A stretch of 32,999 nt of DNA from assembly GCA_002360495.1 (NCBI GenBank), contig DEQO01000142.1, positions 1-32,999 of the forward strand, given 5' to 3'. The first letter of the stretch is position 1; the number at the start of each line of letters is the position of its first letter. The notes under the pieces are model-generated. The model was not told the origin of the DNA. It was given only the letters and a program-made list of their open reading frames with translations, and searched no databases. Below are positions 23,769 through 31,879 of the stretch, piece after piece. A program made the translations under genes and the position numbers. The stretch comes from Flavobacteriales bacterium UBA3364 (GTDB taxonomy: Bacteria > Bacteroidota > Bacteroidia > Flavobacteriales_F > PHOS-HE28).

Positions 23769-25547
23769 TCAGGAACGTTGTTCGCTGACATCGGCGAGGA
23801 CCTTGGCGTTCTCCGTGGTGAGCAGACCCTCCACACCGGACTTGATGTCCTTGATGTTCAATTGCAGGGTACGCCGACCGTTCCATTCGTTCTCTTCCAA
23901 GGTGTAGAGGATGCTGAAGGGTGCACCGCTCTTCACCAGCTCATAGTGCTCGCCCAGGCGGAAAGCGATCGCATCGAACGCAGGTCCGTTGGTGTTGGCA
24001 AGGCGCAGGGTCATCTTCAAATGATCATCACCCACGATGCGCATCGAACCGGTATCCACCACACCCCGCGTGAGGAAGATCGGTCGCATGTTGCCGGGTC
24101 CATAGGGCGCCATGTGGTGCAGGATGCGTGCGAGCTTGTCGTCCAGATCGGTCAGGCGCACTTCGGCATCCACCTCCTCTTCAGGAACACGCAAAGCGGG
24201 ATCGATGGTCTTGCGCACCACGGCCTCGAACCGTTCGCGGAAGGCCGCCACATTCTCGAGCGGCATGGATAGACCGGCCGCATACATGTGCCCGCCGAAT
24301 TGTTCGAGCAGATCGCTGCACGCATTGATGGCCTCGTACACATCGAAGCCTTTCACACTGCGCGCTGAACCTACGGCCTTGCCCTGGCTTTCGGTAAGCA
24401 CCACGGTGGGCCGGTAATACTGCTCGATCAAGCGCGAGGCCACTATGCCGATCACGCCCTTGTGCCAGGTTCCGTTGAAGACGACGGTACTCCAGGCATC
24501 GCGGAGGAAACTGTCCTGCGCGATGTGGTCCAACGCTTCGCGCGTCATGTCCTTGTCCAGTTCCTGGCGGGCGGTGTTGTTGCCATCCACGCGCAAGCCC
24601 ATCTGATCGGCCTGGGCCTGGTCCTTCGCGAGCAGCAGCTCCACGGCCTGCCTGCCGTGTTCGATGCGCCCGGCCGCATTGATGCGCGGACCGATGGTGA
24701 AGACCAGTTCGGTCACCCCGAGCTTCTTCTTCACATGCGCCATTTGCATCATGGACTTGATGCCGGGGCGCGGTTCGTTGTTAATGCGCTTAAGGCCGAA
24801 ATGTGTCAGGATCCGGTTCTCACCCGTCACAGGTACGATGTCGCATGCCGTGCTTACGGCGACGAGGTCCAGCAAGGGCTCCAACTCCGACGCATCTATG
24901 CCATTGCGTTGTGCGATGCCCTGCACCAGTTTGAAACCGATACCGCAGCCGCTCAATTCCTTGAACGGATATGGACAATCATCGCGCTTCGGATCCAGCA
25001 CGGCCACTGCTGCTGGCAGCTTATCGCCGGGCCGGTGGTGATCGCAGATGATCATGTCGATGCCGTTCTCCGCTGCGTAGTCCACCTTGTCGATGGACTT
25101 GATGCCGCAATCCAATGCGATGATCAACCCCACCTTGTCCCGTTTGGCATGGTCGATCCCTTGCGTGGAAATGCCATAACCCTCCGAATACCGATCGGGG
25201 ATGTAGAAGGTGAGGTTGCCGGTGAAGCGCAGCAAGAAGGAATAGACCAAGGCCACAGCCGTGGTGCCATCCACATCATAGTCGCCGTAGACCATGATGC
25301 GCTCGTTGTCGCCCAGCGCGCGTTCGACGCGCTCCACGGCCACGAGCATGTCGGCCATCAGGAAGGGATCGTGCAACTGGTCCATCGCCGGACGGAAGAA
25401 CACCGACGCCTCGGCGGGATCCTTCAATCCGCGTTGCGCCAGCAACCGCGCTGCCACGAGCGGGCAGCGGTCATGCACCAAGCCCTGTACAGCCTGTTCA
25501 TCCGCAGCAGGCTTCAGCTTCCAACGTTTCGTTCGCGACGTGCGCAT
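23769..25547 (-). CDS. recJ: Single-stranded-DNA-specific exonuclease RecJ
   Basis: A 592-residue DHH-family 5'-3' exonuclease of recombination and mismatch repair. Motif I is VYGDYDVDGTTA (D89, D91, D93), motif II is ALDCGIKS near 145-151, and motif III is ICDHHRPG with D169-H170-H171. GPRINAAGRIEHGR marks the DHHA1 part, and GPGNMRPIF opens the C-terminal OB-fold. Length is typical. Start ATG 25547 (MRTSRTKRWKLKP). A -7-like TACCTTCG lies four bases upstream, suggesting a leaderless message. tadA follows closely, forming a two-gene unit. Confidence 0.97.
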   Translation of the reverse strand: MRTSRTKRWKLKPAADEQAVQGLVHDRCPLVAARLLAQRGLKDPAEASVFFRPAMDQLHDPFLMADMLVAVERVERALGDNERIMVYGDYDVDGTTAVALVYSFLLRFTGNLTFYIPDRYSEGYGISTQGIDHAKRDKVGLIIALDCGIKSIDKVDYAAENGIDMIICDHHRPGDKLPAAVAVLDPKRDDCPYPFKELSGCGIGFKLVQGIAQRNGIDASELEPLLDLVAVSTACDIVPVTGENRILTHFGLKRINNEPRPGIKSMMQMAHVKKKLGVTELVFTIGPRINAAGRIEHGRQAVELLLAKDQAQADQMGLRVDGNNTARQELDKDMTREALDHIAQDSFLRDAWSTVVFNGTWHKGVIGIVASRLIEQYYRPTVVLTESQGKAVGSARSVKGFDVYEAINACSDLLEQFGGHMYAAGLSMPLENVAAFRERFEAVVRKTIDPALRVPEEEVDAEVRLTDLDDKLARILHHMAPYGPGNMRPIFLTRGVVDTGSMRIVGDDHLKMTLRLANTNGPAFDAIAFRLGEHYELVKSGAPFSILYTLEENEWNGRRTLQLNIKDIKSGVEGLLTTENAKVLADVSEQRS

Positions 25548-25551
25548 GGTC

Positions 25552-25559
25552 CGAAGGTA
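25552..25559 (-). promoter_or_regulatory. -7-like element of recJ
   Basis: The minus strand reads TACCTTCG, one mismatch to TAnnTTTG and identical to the octamer before the thioesterase gene. Only GACC separates it from the ATG. No clear -33 TTG. Confidence 0.3.
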
Positions 25560-25746
25560 CGTGCTGCACGGTTGCGAAACCCACCCCCGACCGGCTGGGC
25601 AATAGGGCGGTCCGCCATAGCTGATCTCCCATCATCGATCCCTTCAAACATGTTCGCAGGACCGCCGACCAGCACCATTCAGACCTGTACATCCGCGCAC
25701 AAGATCCGTACCGCACCCATTTGGAAAACCGGCTTGTAGGGTAGTA

Positions 25747-25763
25747 GGTTCAACGTCTGAACC
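25747..25763. promoter_or_regulatory. Short inverted repeat before the SprB-repeat gene
   Basis: GGTTCA (25747-25752) and TGAACC (25758-25763) flank ACGTC, nine bases before the ATG at 25772. A TTG at 25721 and TAGGTTCA at 25745 could form a poor promoter with 21-base spacing, which would place the repeat over the -7 element. Confidence 0.3.
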
Positions 25764-25778
25764 GCCACACCATGCGCC

Positions 25779-27086
25779 GTGTTACCCCCCCCCCGCCAAG
25801 TCCTGCTGATCGCGCTGTGCGCATGCACGGTGCATAGGAGCGTTGCCCAATCCCTCTCCGCCACGCTTACCACCTCCAACTACAACGGGTTCCATATCTC
25901 CTGTTTCGGTGCCAAGGACGGTAGCCTGCAAGCGGTAGCCACTGGGGGTACGCCACCCTACACCTACGAATGGAGCACCGCGGCTACCACAGCAAGTATA
26001 GGTTCCTTGGCCGCCGGATACTACAAAGTGAAAGTGGGCGATGCGAACGCCAACGCCGTTGAGGTCGATATCACCCTGCAGGAACCATTGGTCCTGAAAG
26101 TGGAGACCGAGCCGCACACCTATCCCGGCGGCACCAACATCAGCTGCTACAATTGTTACAACGGCAGCATCGCCATCGTTGCTTTCCAAGGGGTGGCACC
26201 GTACAGCTATGAGTGGAGTGATGGCAGCACGTTGGAAGACCGCACGGGACTGGGATCGGCAAGCTATAGTGTGAAGGTGACGGATGCCAACGGCTGTACC
26301 AGTACTTCCGAAAGCGTCTTCCTGCAAGAACCCGAACGCAGCGACTGGACCATGACCGGCAATGCCGGTACCGATCCCTCAACGCACTACTTCGGCACCA
26401 GCGACAACAAGGATGTGGTGTTCAAGGCCAATGGGCAGGAGAGTTTGCGGTTGAAGAGCAATGGCGATATCAGCTTGATGGGAAGCTTTACGAACGAAGG
26501 GGTGCTCTACCGACAGGCGGACGGCAAGTTGCGGCTTGCGGACGACGACGACTATGAGACCTTGACATGTCGCCACCTGAACACGTTTGCACCATATTGG
26601 AAAACGAACGGCAATTGGTTCACGAACCTCTGCCAGGAGGAACTCCCTAGGCTCGGTAACAGATCCAACCTGCCTTTACGGATCATTACGAACGACCAGG
26701 ATCGCATCATCATTTCCAAGACCGGCAAGGTGGGCATCGGCACCGAACCGCCCAGCGGAGCGGTTGCTGGTTACCGCCTCTTCGTAGAGGACGGTATCGC
26801 ATGCCGCGATGTACTGGTCAAGGAAGGTGCCTGGCCTGATTTCGTCTTCGAGCCATGCTACACACCAATGCACCTGGATGAATTGCGCGCTTACCTGAAC
26901 ACCGAACGCCACCTACCCGGCATACCATCGGCCGCAGAACTTGCAGCGAACAAGGGCGTGGAGCTGGGCGATATGCAACGGCGGATGCTGCAAGTGGTGG
27001 AGGAGCAGGTCTTGTACATCCTGCAGCTTGAAAAGCGCTTGCAGAGCGTCGAGCAGCAACTGGCCGCTTCCAATACCCGCAAGTGA
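25779..27086 (+). CDS. SprB-repeat exported protein with C-terminal coiled coil
   Basis: A 435-residue protein in the frame as read, starting at GTG 25779. After a signal peptide (RQVLLIALCACTVHRSVAQ) there are two SprB-like repeats, about residues 30-98 and 105-175 (ISCFGAKDGSLQAVATGGTP, PYTYEWSTAATT; ISCYNCYNGSIAIVAFQG, PYSYEWSDGST). A middle region with GKVGIGTEPP and a C-terminal 'HLPGIPSAAELAANKGVELG' plus a coiled coil (about 398-430) follow, as in trimeric tail-fibre-like Bacteroidota surface proteins. No T9SS domain is recognised. A better start, ATG 25772 (MRRV...), is out of frame by one base because of a ten-C run at 25785-25794. The next gene overlaps its stop. Function probably surface-structural. 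Confidence 0.75.
   Translation: MLPPPRQVLLIALCACTVHRSVAQSLSATLTTSNYNGFHISCFGAKDGSLQAVATGGTPPYTYEWSTAATTASIGSLAAGYYKVKVGDANANAVEVDITLQEPLVLKVETEPHTYPGGTNISCYNCYNGSIAIVAFQGVAPYSYEWSDGSTLEDRTGLGSASYSVKVTDANGCTSTSESVFLQEPERSDWTMTGNAGTDPSTHYFGTSDNKDVVFKANGQESLRLKSNGDISLMGSFTNEGVLYRQADGKLRLADDDDYETLTCRHLNTFAPYWKTNGNWFTNLCQEELPRLGNRSNLPLRIITNDQDRIIISKTGKVGIGTEPPSGAVAGYRLFVEDGIACRDVLVKEGAWPDFVFEPCYTPMHLDELRAYLNTERHLPGIPSAAELAANKGVELGDMQRRMLQVVEEQVLYILQLEKRLQSVEQQLAASNTRK
25785..25794 (+). repeat. Ten-C homopolymer at the 5' end of the SprB-repeat gene
   Basis: Ten consecutive C lie 11 bases after ATG 25772. With ten C the ATG frame stops at TAG 25835-25837 after 21 codons. With nine (or twelve) C, ATG 25772 reads MRRVTPPRQVLLIALC and continues in the long frame. 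Slippage or a sequencing miscount would change the start. Confidence 0.75.
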
Positions 27087-30000
27087 TGAACGCCCGGAGC
27101 ACCACCGGGACGCACGGGGCATTGCGCAACCTGTGCATCGCAGCAGCAACAGGGCTGACGCTTGTTGTGCAAGGCCAGGTGGCCTTTCCCGACCAGTATA
27201 TCCAGGATGTGAATTGGACTACAGGCACACATCACTGGACCCTGGCACAACCCATCATCGCACCGGGGGATGTGGAAGAGCCCACTGTTGTTTCCGGCAC
27301 AGCCGATGCCGAGTTCGTCTCCGGCACCAGCATTCACTTGACCGAGGGCTTCCACGCGGGTAACTTCACAGGTGACGGCCACTTCCATGCATACATCGAT
27401 GAGGGTATCGATGGTGCGGATGCCGTAGCCATCATCACACCGGCTGTGGATCCCATCGTTGATGGTATGCTGCATGTGAAGAAATGGGAGAAGCTGGAGA
27501 TCGGGCTGAAGCTCCATCCGCCATACCTCGCTGCTATAGAAAGCTTCTTCGCGAACTACTATCCCTATGATCCCAACGATATCTTCGGGAATAGGCCCAC
27601 ACCAGGCGACGTGGACATTGTCCATGACTTGAACCCCTACGCGGACGATTCGCTGCAGGTGTATATGATCCTTACAGATCCGGAAAATGTGCAGCGCATG
27701 AAATGGGCTTTTTACATGAAGGAGGTGACGTGGGGACCGGATGGGGATTTGGCCTTGCCCGTGGACGACCCGACCAACCCGCTGGATGCCTGGCGCATGC
27801 GCTTCCGTTACGCTCCGGATATGGAAGGTCCATGGACATTCCGTATCGGGATACACGCGCCACATACACTTGATGTCAACGATGCGCCTTTGCCGGTGGT
27901 GGACTATACCACGTATAGCTTCTTCTGCGACCCTCCGCTGGAAGGAAAGCATGGCCCCTTGCATGTGAACACGGTTAACAACAGGATGCTGGAACACGAG
28001 GATGGTACTCCCTTCTTGGGGATGGGAACGAACATGGCTGACGTGATGCATGCCCAAGGAGATTTCACAGGTGAATGGAGCAGGTTCTACCAGCGCGACA
28101 TGACCCATTGGAAGCAAAGTATGGATCAGTTGCATGAAGCGGGCGGTAACTTCCTGCGTATGATGCTTACCCAGAATCACTTCGCGCATGAAGTGGTCAA
28201 TTTGGGCGTGTACGATCGGTACCAGGGAGTGGTCAGTTGCGAGCTGGCCCACACGCTGCGCAAAGGTGACTGCCAGCACCAAAGCTGGAGCTTCGACAAG
28301 TTGCTGGAACACGCCGCATACAACAATATCTACCTCCAGCTTTGCGTGGACCCGGATAAACCCAGCGAGGGCCTCGGGCACCTATGGCAGTCGATGCCCT
28401 ACGTAACACAATTCCTCGATACGGATCGCGATGCACAAACGGGTAGATATAGCCTTATGGACATGTTCTACATGAATGGTTCACCAAGCATGCGGGACGA
28501 ACCGAACACCAGCCAACAGAGGAACGTATTCTACTTCTGGAAACGCAAGTACAAGTACCTCATGAACCGCTGGGGCTACTCGCCCAGTTTGGCCATCATC
28601 GAGCCCTTCAACGAGATCGATCACATGCTAGGGTACGGTGCAGTACATACCATGGGAGCGACCAGCGGGGTTTGTTCATTGAACCAACTTACCTGGCCGA
28701 TAGAGCCAGACTTACCGGAGACGCTGGATGTCTGGCTTACCGACATCAAGGATTACGTCAACGGCGAAGTGGTCGCCAACGAACCTGTTGCCTCACCCTT
28801 GGGCGAGAAGAAGCTTATGACCATAAGCTACTCGTTCAACGAGCTTGACATCAATAACCGCCAGACCTTTTACAAGCCCTTCTACAACTCAAAGGTCGAC
28901 CTGATGGATGCACATATGTATTTGGGGCCCCATGACGGCGAGGAGGACGATCCGGACGTAGGCCTTGACGCTGCAGTGCGCAAGGTCAGCGACTTCCATG
29001 ATCAGGTACTACCAGGTCATTTCCCCCTTAAGCCCTTCAACATGGGTGAGCATGATCACGGCACTGTGCTGACGGGATGGTCGAGCGAGATCGAGAAGAT
29101 CTTCATGAACTACGATGTTTCCTTCCACAACGAGATCTGGTCAGGGGCATTCTCCGGCAAGTGGGGCACGGGTACCAGCTGGCATTGGGAACGCGTGTTC
29201 TGGTGGCCGGATGCGGTGCTGCGAGCCCCTACGGACGGCCTTAACCTGTTCCAGTTTGATCAATTTAATCAGTTCTCTAATACAGCGGGTGATGACAACG
29301 ACCTTTTGATAAATGGCGCTCCACGAACCGTTAGGAACCGAAGACTCGTTCATCATTTCAAACCGTTGGCGGATCTGCTTGGGGATCAGCTTTGGTTGGA
29401 CTATGGATTCTTCAACGGCAACTTTACGCCGCGAAAAGTGTTTGATGGCACTCCAGTTCAACAGATTCCGGATGATCTGGAGGCCTACTACCTCGTTCGT
29501 GAGTCGACCTATCCGGAGCTGGACCAGAATTTGGCCATCGGTTGGGTCCACAACCGGAATGCCTGGACCATGAACAACTACTACCTCCGTAGTACGCGGC
29601 AGAACTTCCTGGGCTGCACGCCACCGACTCCTTCTAGTACCATCACCTTGACCGGCTTTGCGGCCAACACGGACTTCTACGTGACTTGGTTCCCCACGCG
29701 TACGAACAGCCCAATACTTCCGCCCGCGACCCCTTCGGATGATGCATTGCATTCAAACGGCTCCGGTCAACTTATCATAAACTTCGAGCCGGGCCAGTTC
29801 GGTGGCATAGTCGACAACTATATGGACACCTTGCGCACGGATTATGCCTTTATCGTAAGTCCGGAACCCTTCTTTAAGAGCCGAACGCTTACACCGAACC
29901 CGGAAGATCACGGAGCCACAACGGTCTGGGATTTCGCACTATTCCCCAATCCGGCCAGGGAAGAACTCTATCTGCGGCTTCCTGATGAGCGGCCGGTGGA

Positions 30001-30160
30001 CGTGGAATTGCTTGATCTATCGGGAAGACGGGCTAGGGTTTGGAACAGCCTTACTGGCAGCAGTCTTGCACTTCCACTAAGTTCATTGGCCAAAGGGGCG
30101 TACTGGGTTCGGGTCTCTGATGGCGCCCGGAACAAGGTCCGCAAACTCATTGTACAATGA
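27086..30160 (+). CDS. Putative clan GH-A glycoside hydrolase with T9SS type A sorting domain
   Basis: A 1,024-residue exported enzyme. A signal peptide lies in residues 1-31. FVSGTSIHLTEGFHAGNF (about 75-92) is the common Bacteroidota 'adhesin-like' segment. About 165-285 is an Ig-like domain resembling DUF5060 (MKWAFYMKEVTWGP, GPWTFRIGIHAP), then HGPLHVNTVNNRMLEHEDGT and PFLGMGTNMAD open a TIM barrel. Candidate acid/base is E510 (N509-E510 in IIEPFNEID), candidate nucleophile E655 (FNMGEHDHG), in the order seen in clan GH-A. Residues 950-1024 (FALFPNPAREELYL, LAKGAYWVRVS) are a T9SS domain. Start ATG overlaps the previous stop by one base (TGATG). Substrate unknown; codon use is less biased than in gdhA. 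Confidence 0.75.
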   Translation: MNARSTTGTHGALRNLCIAAATGLTLVVQGQVAFPDQYIQDVNWTTGTHHWTLAQPIIAPGDVEEPTVVSGTADAEFVSGTSIHLTEGFHAGNFTGDGHFHAYIDEGIDGADAVAIITPAVDPIVDGMLHVKKWEKLEIGLKLHPPYLAAIESFFANYYPYDPNDIFGNRPTPGDVDIVHDLNPYADDSLQVYMILTDPENVQRMKWAFYMKEVTWGPDGDLALPVDDPTNPLDAWRMRFRYAPDMEGPWTFRIGIHAPHTLDVNDAPLPVVDYTTYSFFCDPPLEGKHGPLHVNTVNNRMLEHEDGTPFLGMGTNMADVMHAQGDFTGEWSRFYQRDMTHWKQSMDQLHEAGGNFLRMMLTQNHFAHEVVNLGVYDRYQGVVSCELAHTLRKGDCQHQSWSFDKLLEHAAYNNIYLQLCVDPDKPSEGLGHLWQSMPYVTQFLDTDRDAQTGRYSLMDMFYMNGSPSMRDEPNTSQQRNVFYFWKRKYKYLMNRWGYSPSLAIIEPFNEIDHMLGYGAVHTMGATSGVCSLNQLTWPIEPDLPETLDVWLTDIKDYVNGEVVANEPVASPLGEKKLMTISYSFNELDINNRQTFYKPFYNSKVDLMDAHMYLGPHDGEEDDPDVGLDAAVRKVSDFHDQVLPGHFPLKPFNMGEHDHGTVLTGWSSEIEKIFMNYDVSFHNEIWSGAFSGKWGTGTSWHWERVFWWPDAVLRAPTDGLNLFQFDQFNQFSNTAGDDNDLLINGAPRTVRNRRLVHHFKPLADLLGDQLWLDYGFFNGNFTPRKVFDGTPVQQIPDDLEAYYLVRESTYPELDQNLAIGWVHNRNAWTMNNYYLRSTRQNFLGCTPPTPSSTITLTGFAANTDFYVTWFPTRTNSPILPPATPSDDALHSNGSGQLIINFEPGQFGGIVDNYMDTLRTDYAFIVSPEPFFKSRTLTPNPEDHGATTVWDFALFPNPAREELYLRLPDERPVDVELLDLSGRRARVWNSLTGSSLALPLSSLAKGAYWVRVSDGARNKVRKLIVQ

Positions 30161-31752
30161 GCATGACCCGGTCATTTCTTATTGTGTGCACGTTAGTGCA
30201 AGGCTGTTCAATTGCAGCCCAGCCCACCTTCGAGAGATTCTATCAATCAGCGCCAAGCTACACGTTCGACCTGATAGAGTTACCCGGGCACAACATATTC
30301 ACCTGCATGTCATCAACGCACGTCCTCAACCCAGCGGGATCTATCGTGCGTTCAAGCTTTTACCATAGTGGGGGCACCTATTCGACACAGACCTTGAAGG
30401 CCGCAGGGCCTAACAGTTTCTACTTCACCTCTGCGACGATCGCTGCGGAGTGCACGAACGGAGTTTTATCCCTGGTCAATCCGGTCATTGGCAAGATGGA
30501 CTCCTTAGGAACCACAGGTTCATTGCAACGCTATACAATGGGTCCCGGCTTTTGCTACAGCCCGCCGGATGGGTTGGAAGTCACCAGTAATCTTGGCGCC
30601 GTTACGTGGGGTCGGCAGAAGAACTTCTTCGCACTGCGGGTCGATGAGGCCTTCCAACCTGTTTGGGCAAAGCGCGTTACGCGTGCTGGTGGCTTCCGGT
30701 TCATCAAGGAACTGCCCGGTGGTGATCTATTGGCAGGCATTAACATGGACACCGCCGGTGCGGTGGTGGCCCGACTGGACCCGGATGGGAATTTCATCTG
30801 GAGCAAGAGTTACATACGGCCCAAGGGCGTTGTGCATGATGCCTTTATCGAGTCCGATGATTCCTTCATCATCACGGGCTGTACCGACAGCACCACGCTC
30901 AATATTTTCACTCCATTGCCAGCCAGTTACCAGCCGAAGCTCTTCATGATGAAATTGAACGGCGAAGGGGATGTCCAGTGGTGCCGTGGTTATGACAGCG
31001 CACCTAACTATTGGCAGGCGGACACACCTTCAAGGATTGAAAGAACGGTGGATGGGAACTATGTAGTATTGGCCACCACGGGTGAGATCGGATTCAACCT
31101 CCCATACCGGCCGGCACTTATTAAGACCGACCTCAACGGTGATACCCTCTGGACACGATCCATCGGTCGCAATGGGTACGGTTATATCACAACCAACCTT
31201 GCCGCGTTATCGGATGGTGGCTTGCTGTTCAGTGGGATCATCTACGGAAATCTGCCAGGCGGCAACACGGGCATACAGTACATCTTTAAGAGCGACGCCA
31301 TGGGGCATTTCCCATGCTGGGAACAAGTCCAGTCCATCCAAACACTTGATCTTTTCCCCGTGGACAGTAGTTTCACGCTCGTGGCCGAGGATGTCGCTGT
31401 TACAGCGACACCAGTTTTCGTACAAGACAGCATACTAGATACGGATCTGTTCACAGTATATGACGGCTGCACTTTCACCACTGGTGTTCCGGCTAGGGTC
31501 CATGGGCGACCCAAGCCCACGGTGCGCCCCAACCCCACCCCCGGCCGCTTCACCGTGGAGTTCCAGGACCCGCTGGTGAAGGACAGCTACTACAGCGTGT
31601 TCGATACCATGGGCAAGTTGCTTTTCCAACGCGCCGCCGCGCACGGCCAGAAGACCGAGGAGGTGGATCTTACCGGCTACAGCAAAGGCACCTACGTGAT
31701 CCGCTTTACGGATAAGGAGGGCACGTGCTACGAAAGGGTGGTGGTGGAGTAG
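30157..31752 (+). CDS. T9SS type A secreted protein, unknown function (paralog 1)
   Basis: A 531-residue exported protein beginning MSMTRSFLIVCTLVQGCSIA (signal peptide to about residue 22). ATG 30157 overlaps the hydrolase stop by 4 bases; MTRSF at 30163 is an alternative. The body has repeated strands with 'G.....ARLDPDGNFIW' and 'KLFMMKLNGEGDVQWCRGYD', like the delta-60 or beta-propeller-type repeats common in secreted Bacteroidota proteins. Residues about 455-531 (RPNPTPGRFTVEFQDP, YSKGTYVIRFTDKEG) are a T9SS type A sorting domain. This last part is visibly richer in GC and preferred codons than the body. The gene at 31880 is a clear paralog. Function unknown. Confidence 0.85.
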   Translation: MSMTRSFLIVCTLVQGCSIAAQPTFERFYQSAPSYTFDLIELPGHNIFTCMSSTHVLNPAGSIVRSSFYHSGGTYSTQTLKAAGPNSFYFTSATIAAECTNGVLSLVNPVIGKMDSLGTTGSLQRYTMGPGFCYSPPDGLEVTSNLGAVTWGRQKNFFALRVDEAFQPVWAKRVTRAGGFRFIKELPGGDLLAGINMDTAGAVVARLDPDGNFIWSKSYIRPKGVVHDAFIESDDSFIITGCTDSTTLNIFTPLPASYQPKLFMMKLNGEGDVQWCRGYDSAPNYWQADTPSRIERTVDGNYVVLATTGEIGFNLPYRPALIKTDLNGDTLWTRSIGRNGYGYITTNLAALSDGGLLFSGIIYGNLPGGNTGIQYIFKSDAMGHFPCWEQVQSIQTLDLFPVDSSFTLVAEDVAVTATPVFVQDSILDTDLFTVYDGCTFTTGVPARVHGRPKPTVRPNPTPGRFTVEFQDPLVKDSYYSVFDTMGKLLFQRAAAHGQKTEEVDLTGYSKGTYVIRFTDKEGTCYERVVVE

Positions 31753-31764
31753 GGCGCCGCACAA

Positions 31765-31834
31765 GCCGATCACAGATCGGCGCTAGCTTCGTTCAATGAA
31801 CGCGAAGTCGGAAGAGCCACGAGTCGCAGACTCG
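31765..31834. repeat. REPIN-like cluster of three hairpins
   Basis: Three small stems follow one another: GCCGATC/GATCGGC (31765-31781, three-base loop), CTTCGTTC/GAACGCGAAG (31787-31807, two-base bulge) and CGAGTC/GACTCG (31820-31834, loop GCA). Closely packed palindromes of this kind resemble REP/REPIN elements mobilised by REP-associated tyrosine transposases; no such transposase is in the window. Confidence 0.5.
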
Positions 31835-31857
31835 CGGCAGCGGGGGGATCAATTCGC

Positions 31858-31875
31858 GAACGAAAAAGCTCGTTC
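31858..31875 (+). promoter_or_regulatory. Hairpin immediately before the start of paralog 2
   Basis: GAACGA (31858-31863) and TCGTTC (31870-31875) pair around AAAAGC, ending four bases before ATG 31880. In the mRNA this could occlude or shape the translation-initiation region. Confidence 0.4.
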
Positions 31876-31879
31876 TCCA

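Noticed and set aside
24462..25739. 425-codon plus-strand frame opposite recJ
   Set aside because: recJ is certain from its DHH motifs; the opposite frame is a composition artefact.
26891..28381. 496-codon minus-strand frame opposite the SprB and hydrolase genes
   Set aside because: The plus-strand genes have signal peptides, conserved motifs and overlapping stops and starts; the antisense translation has none.
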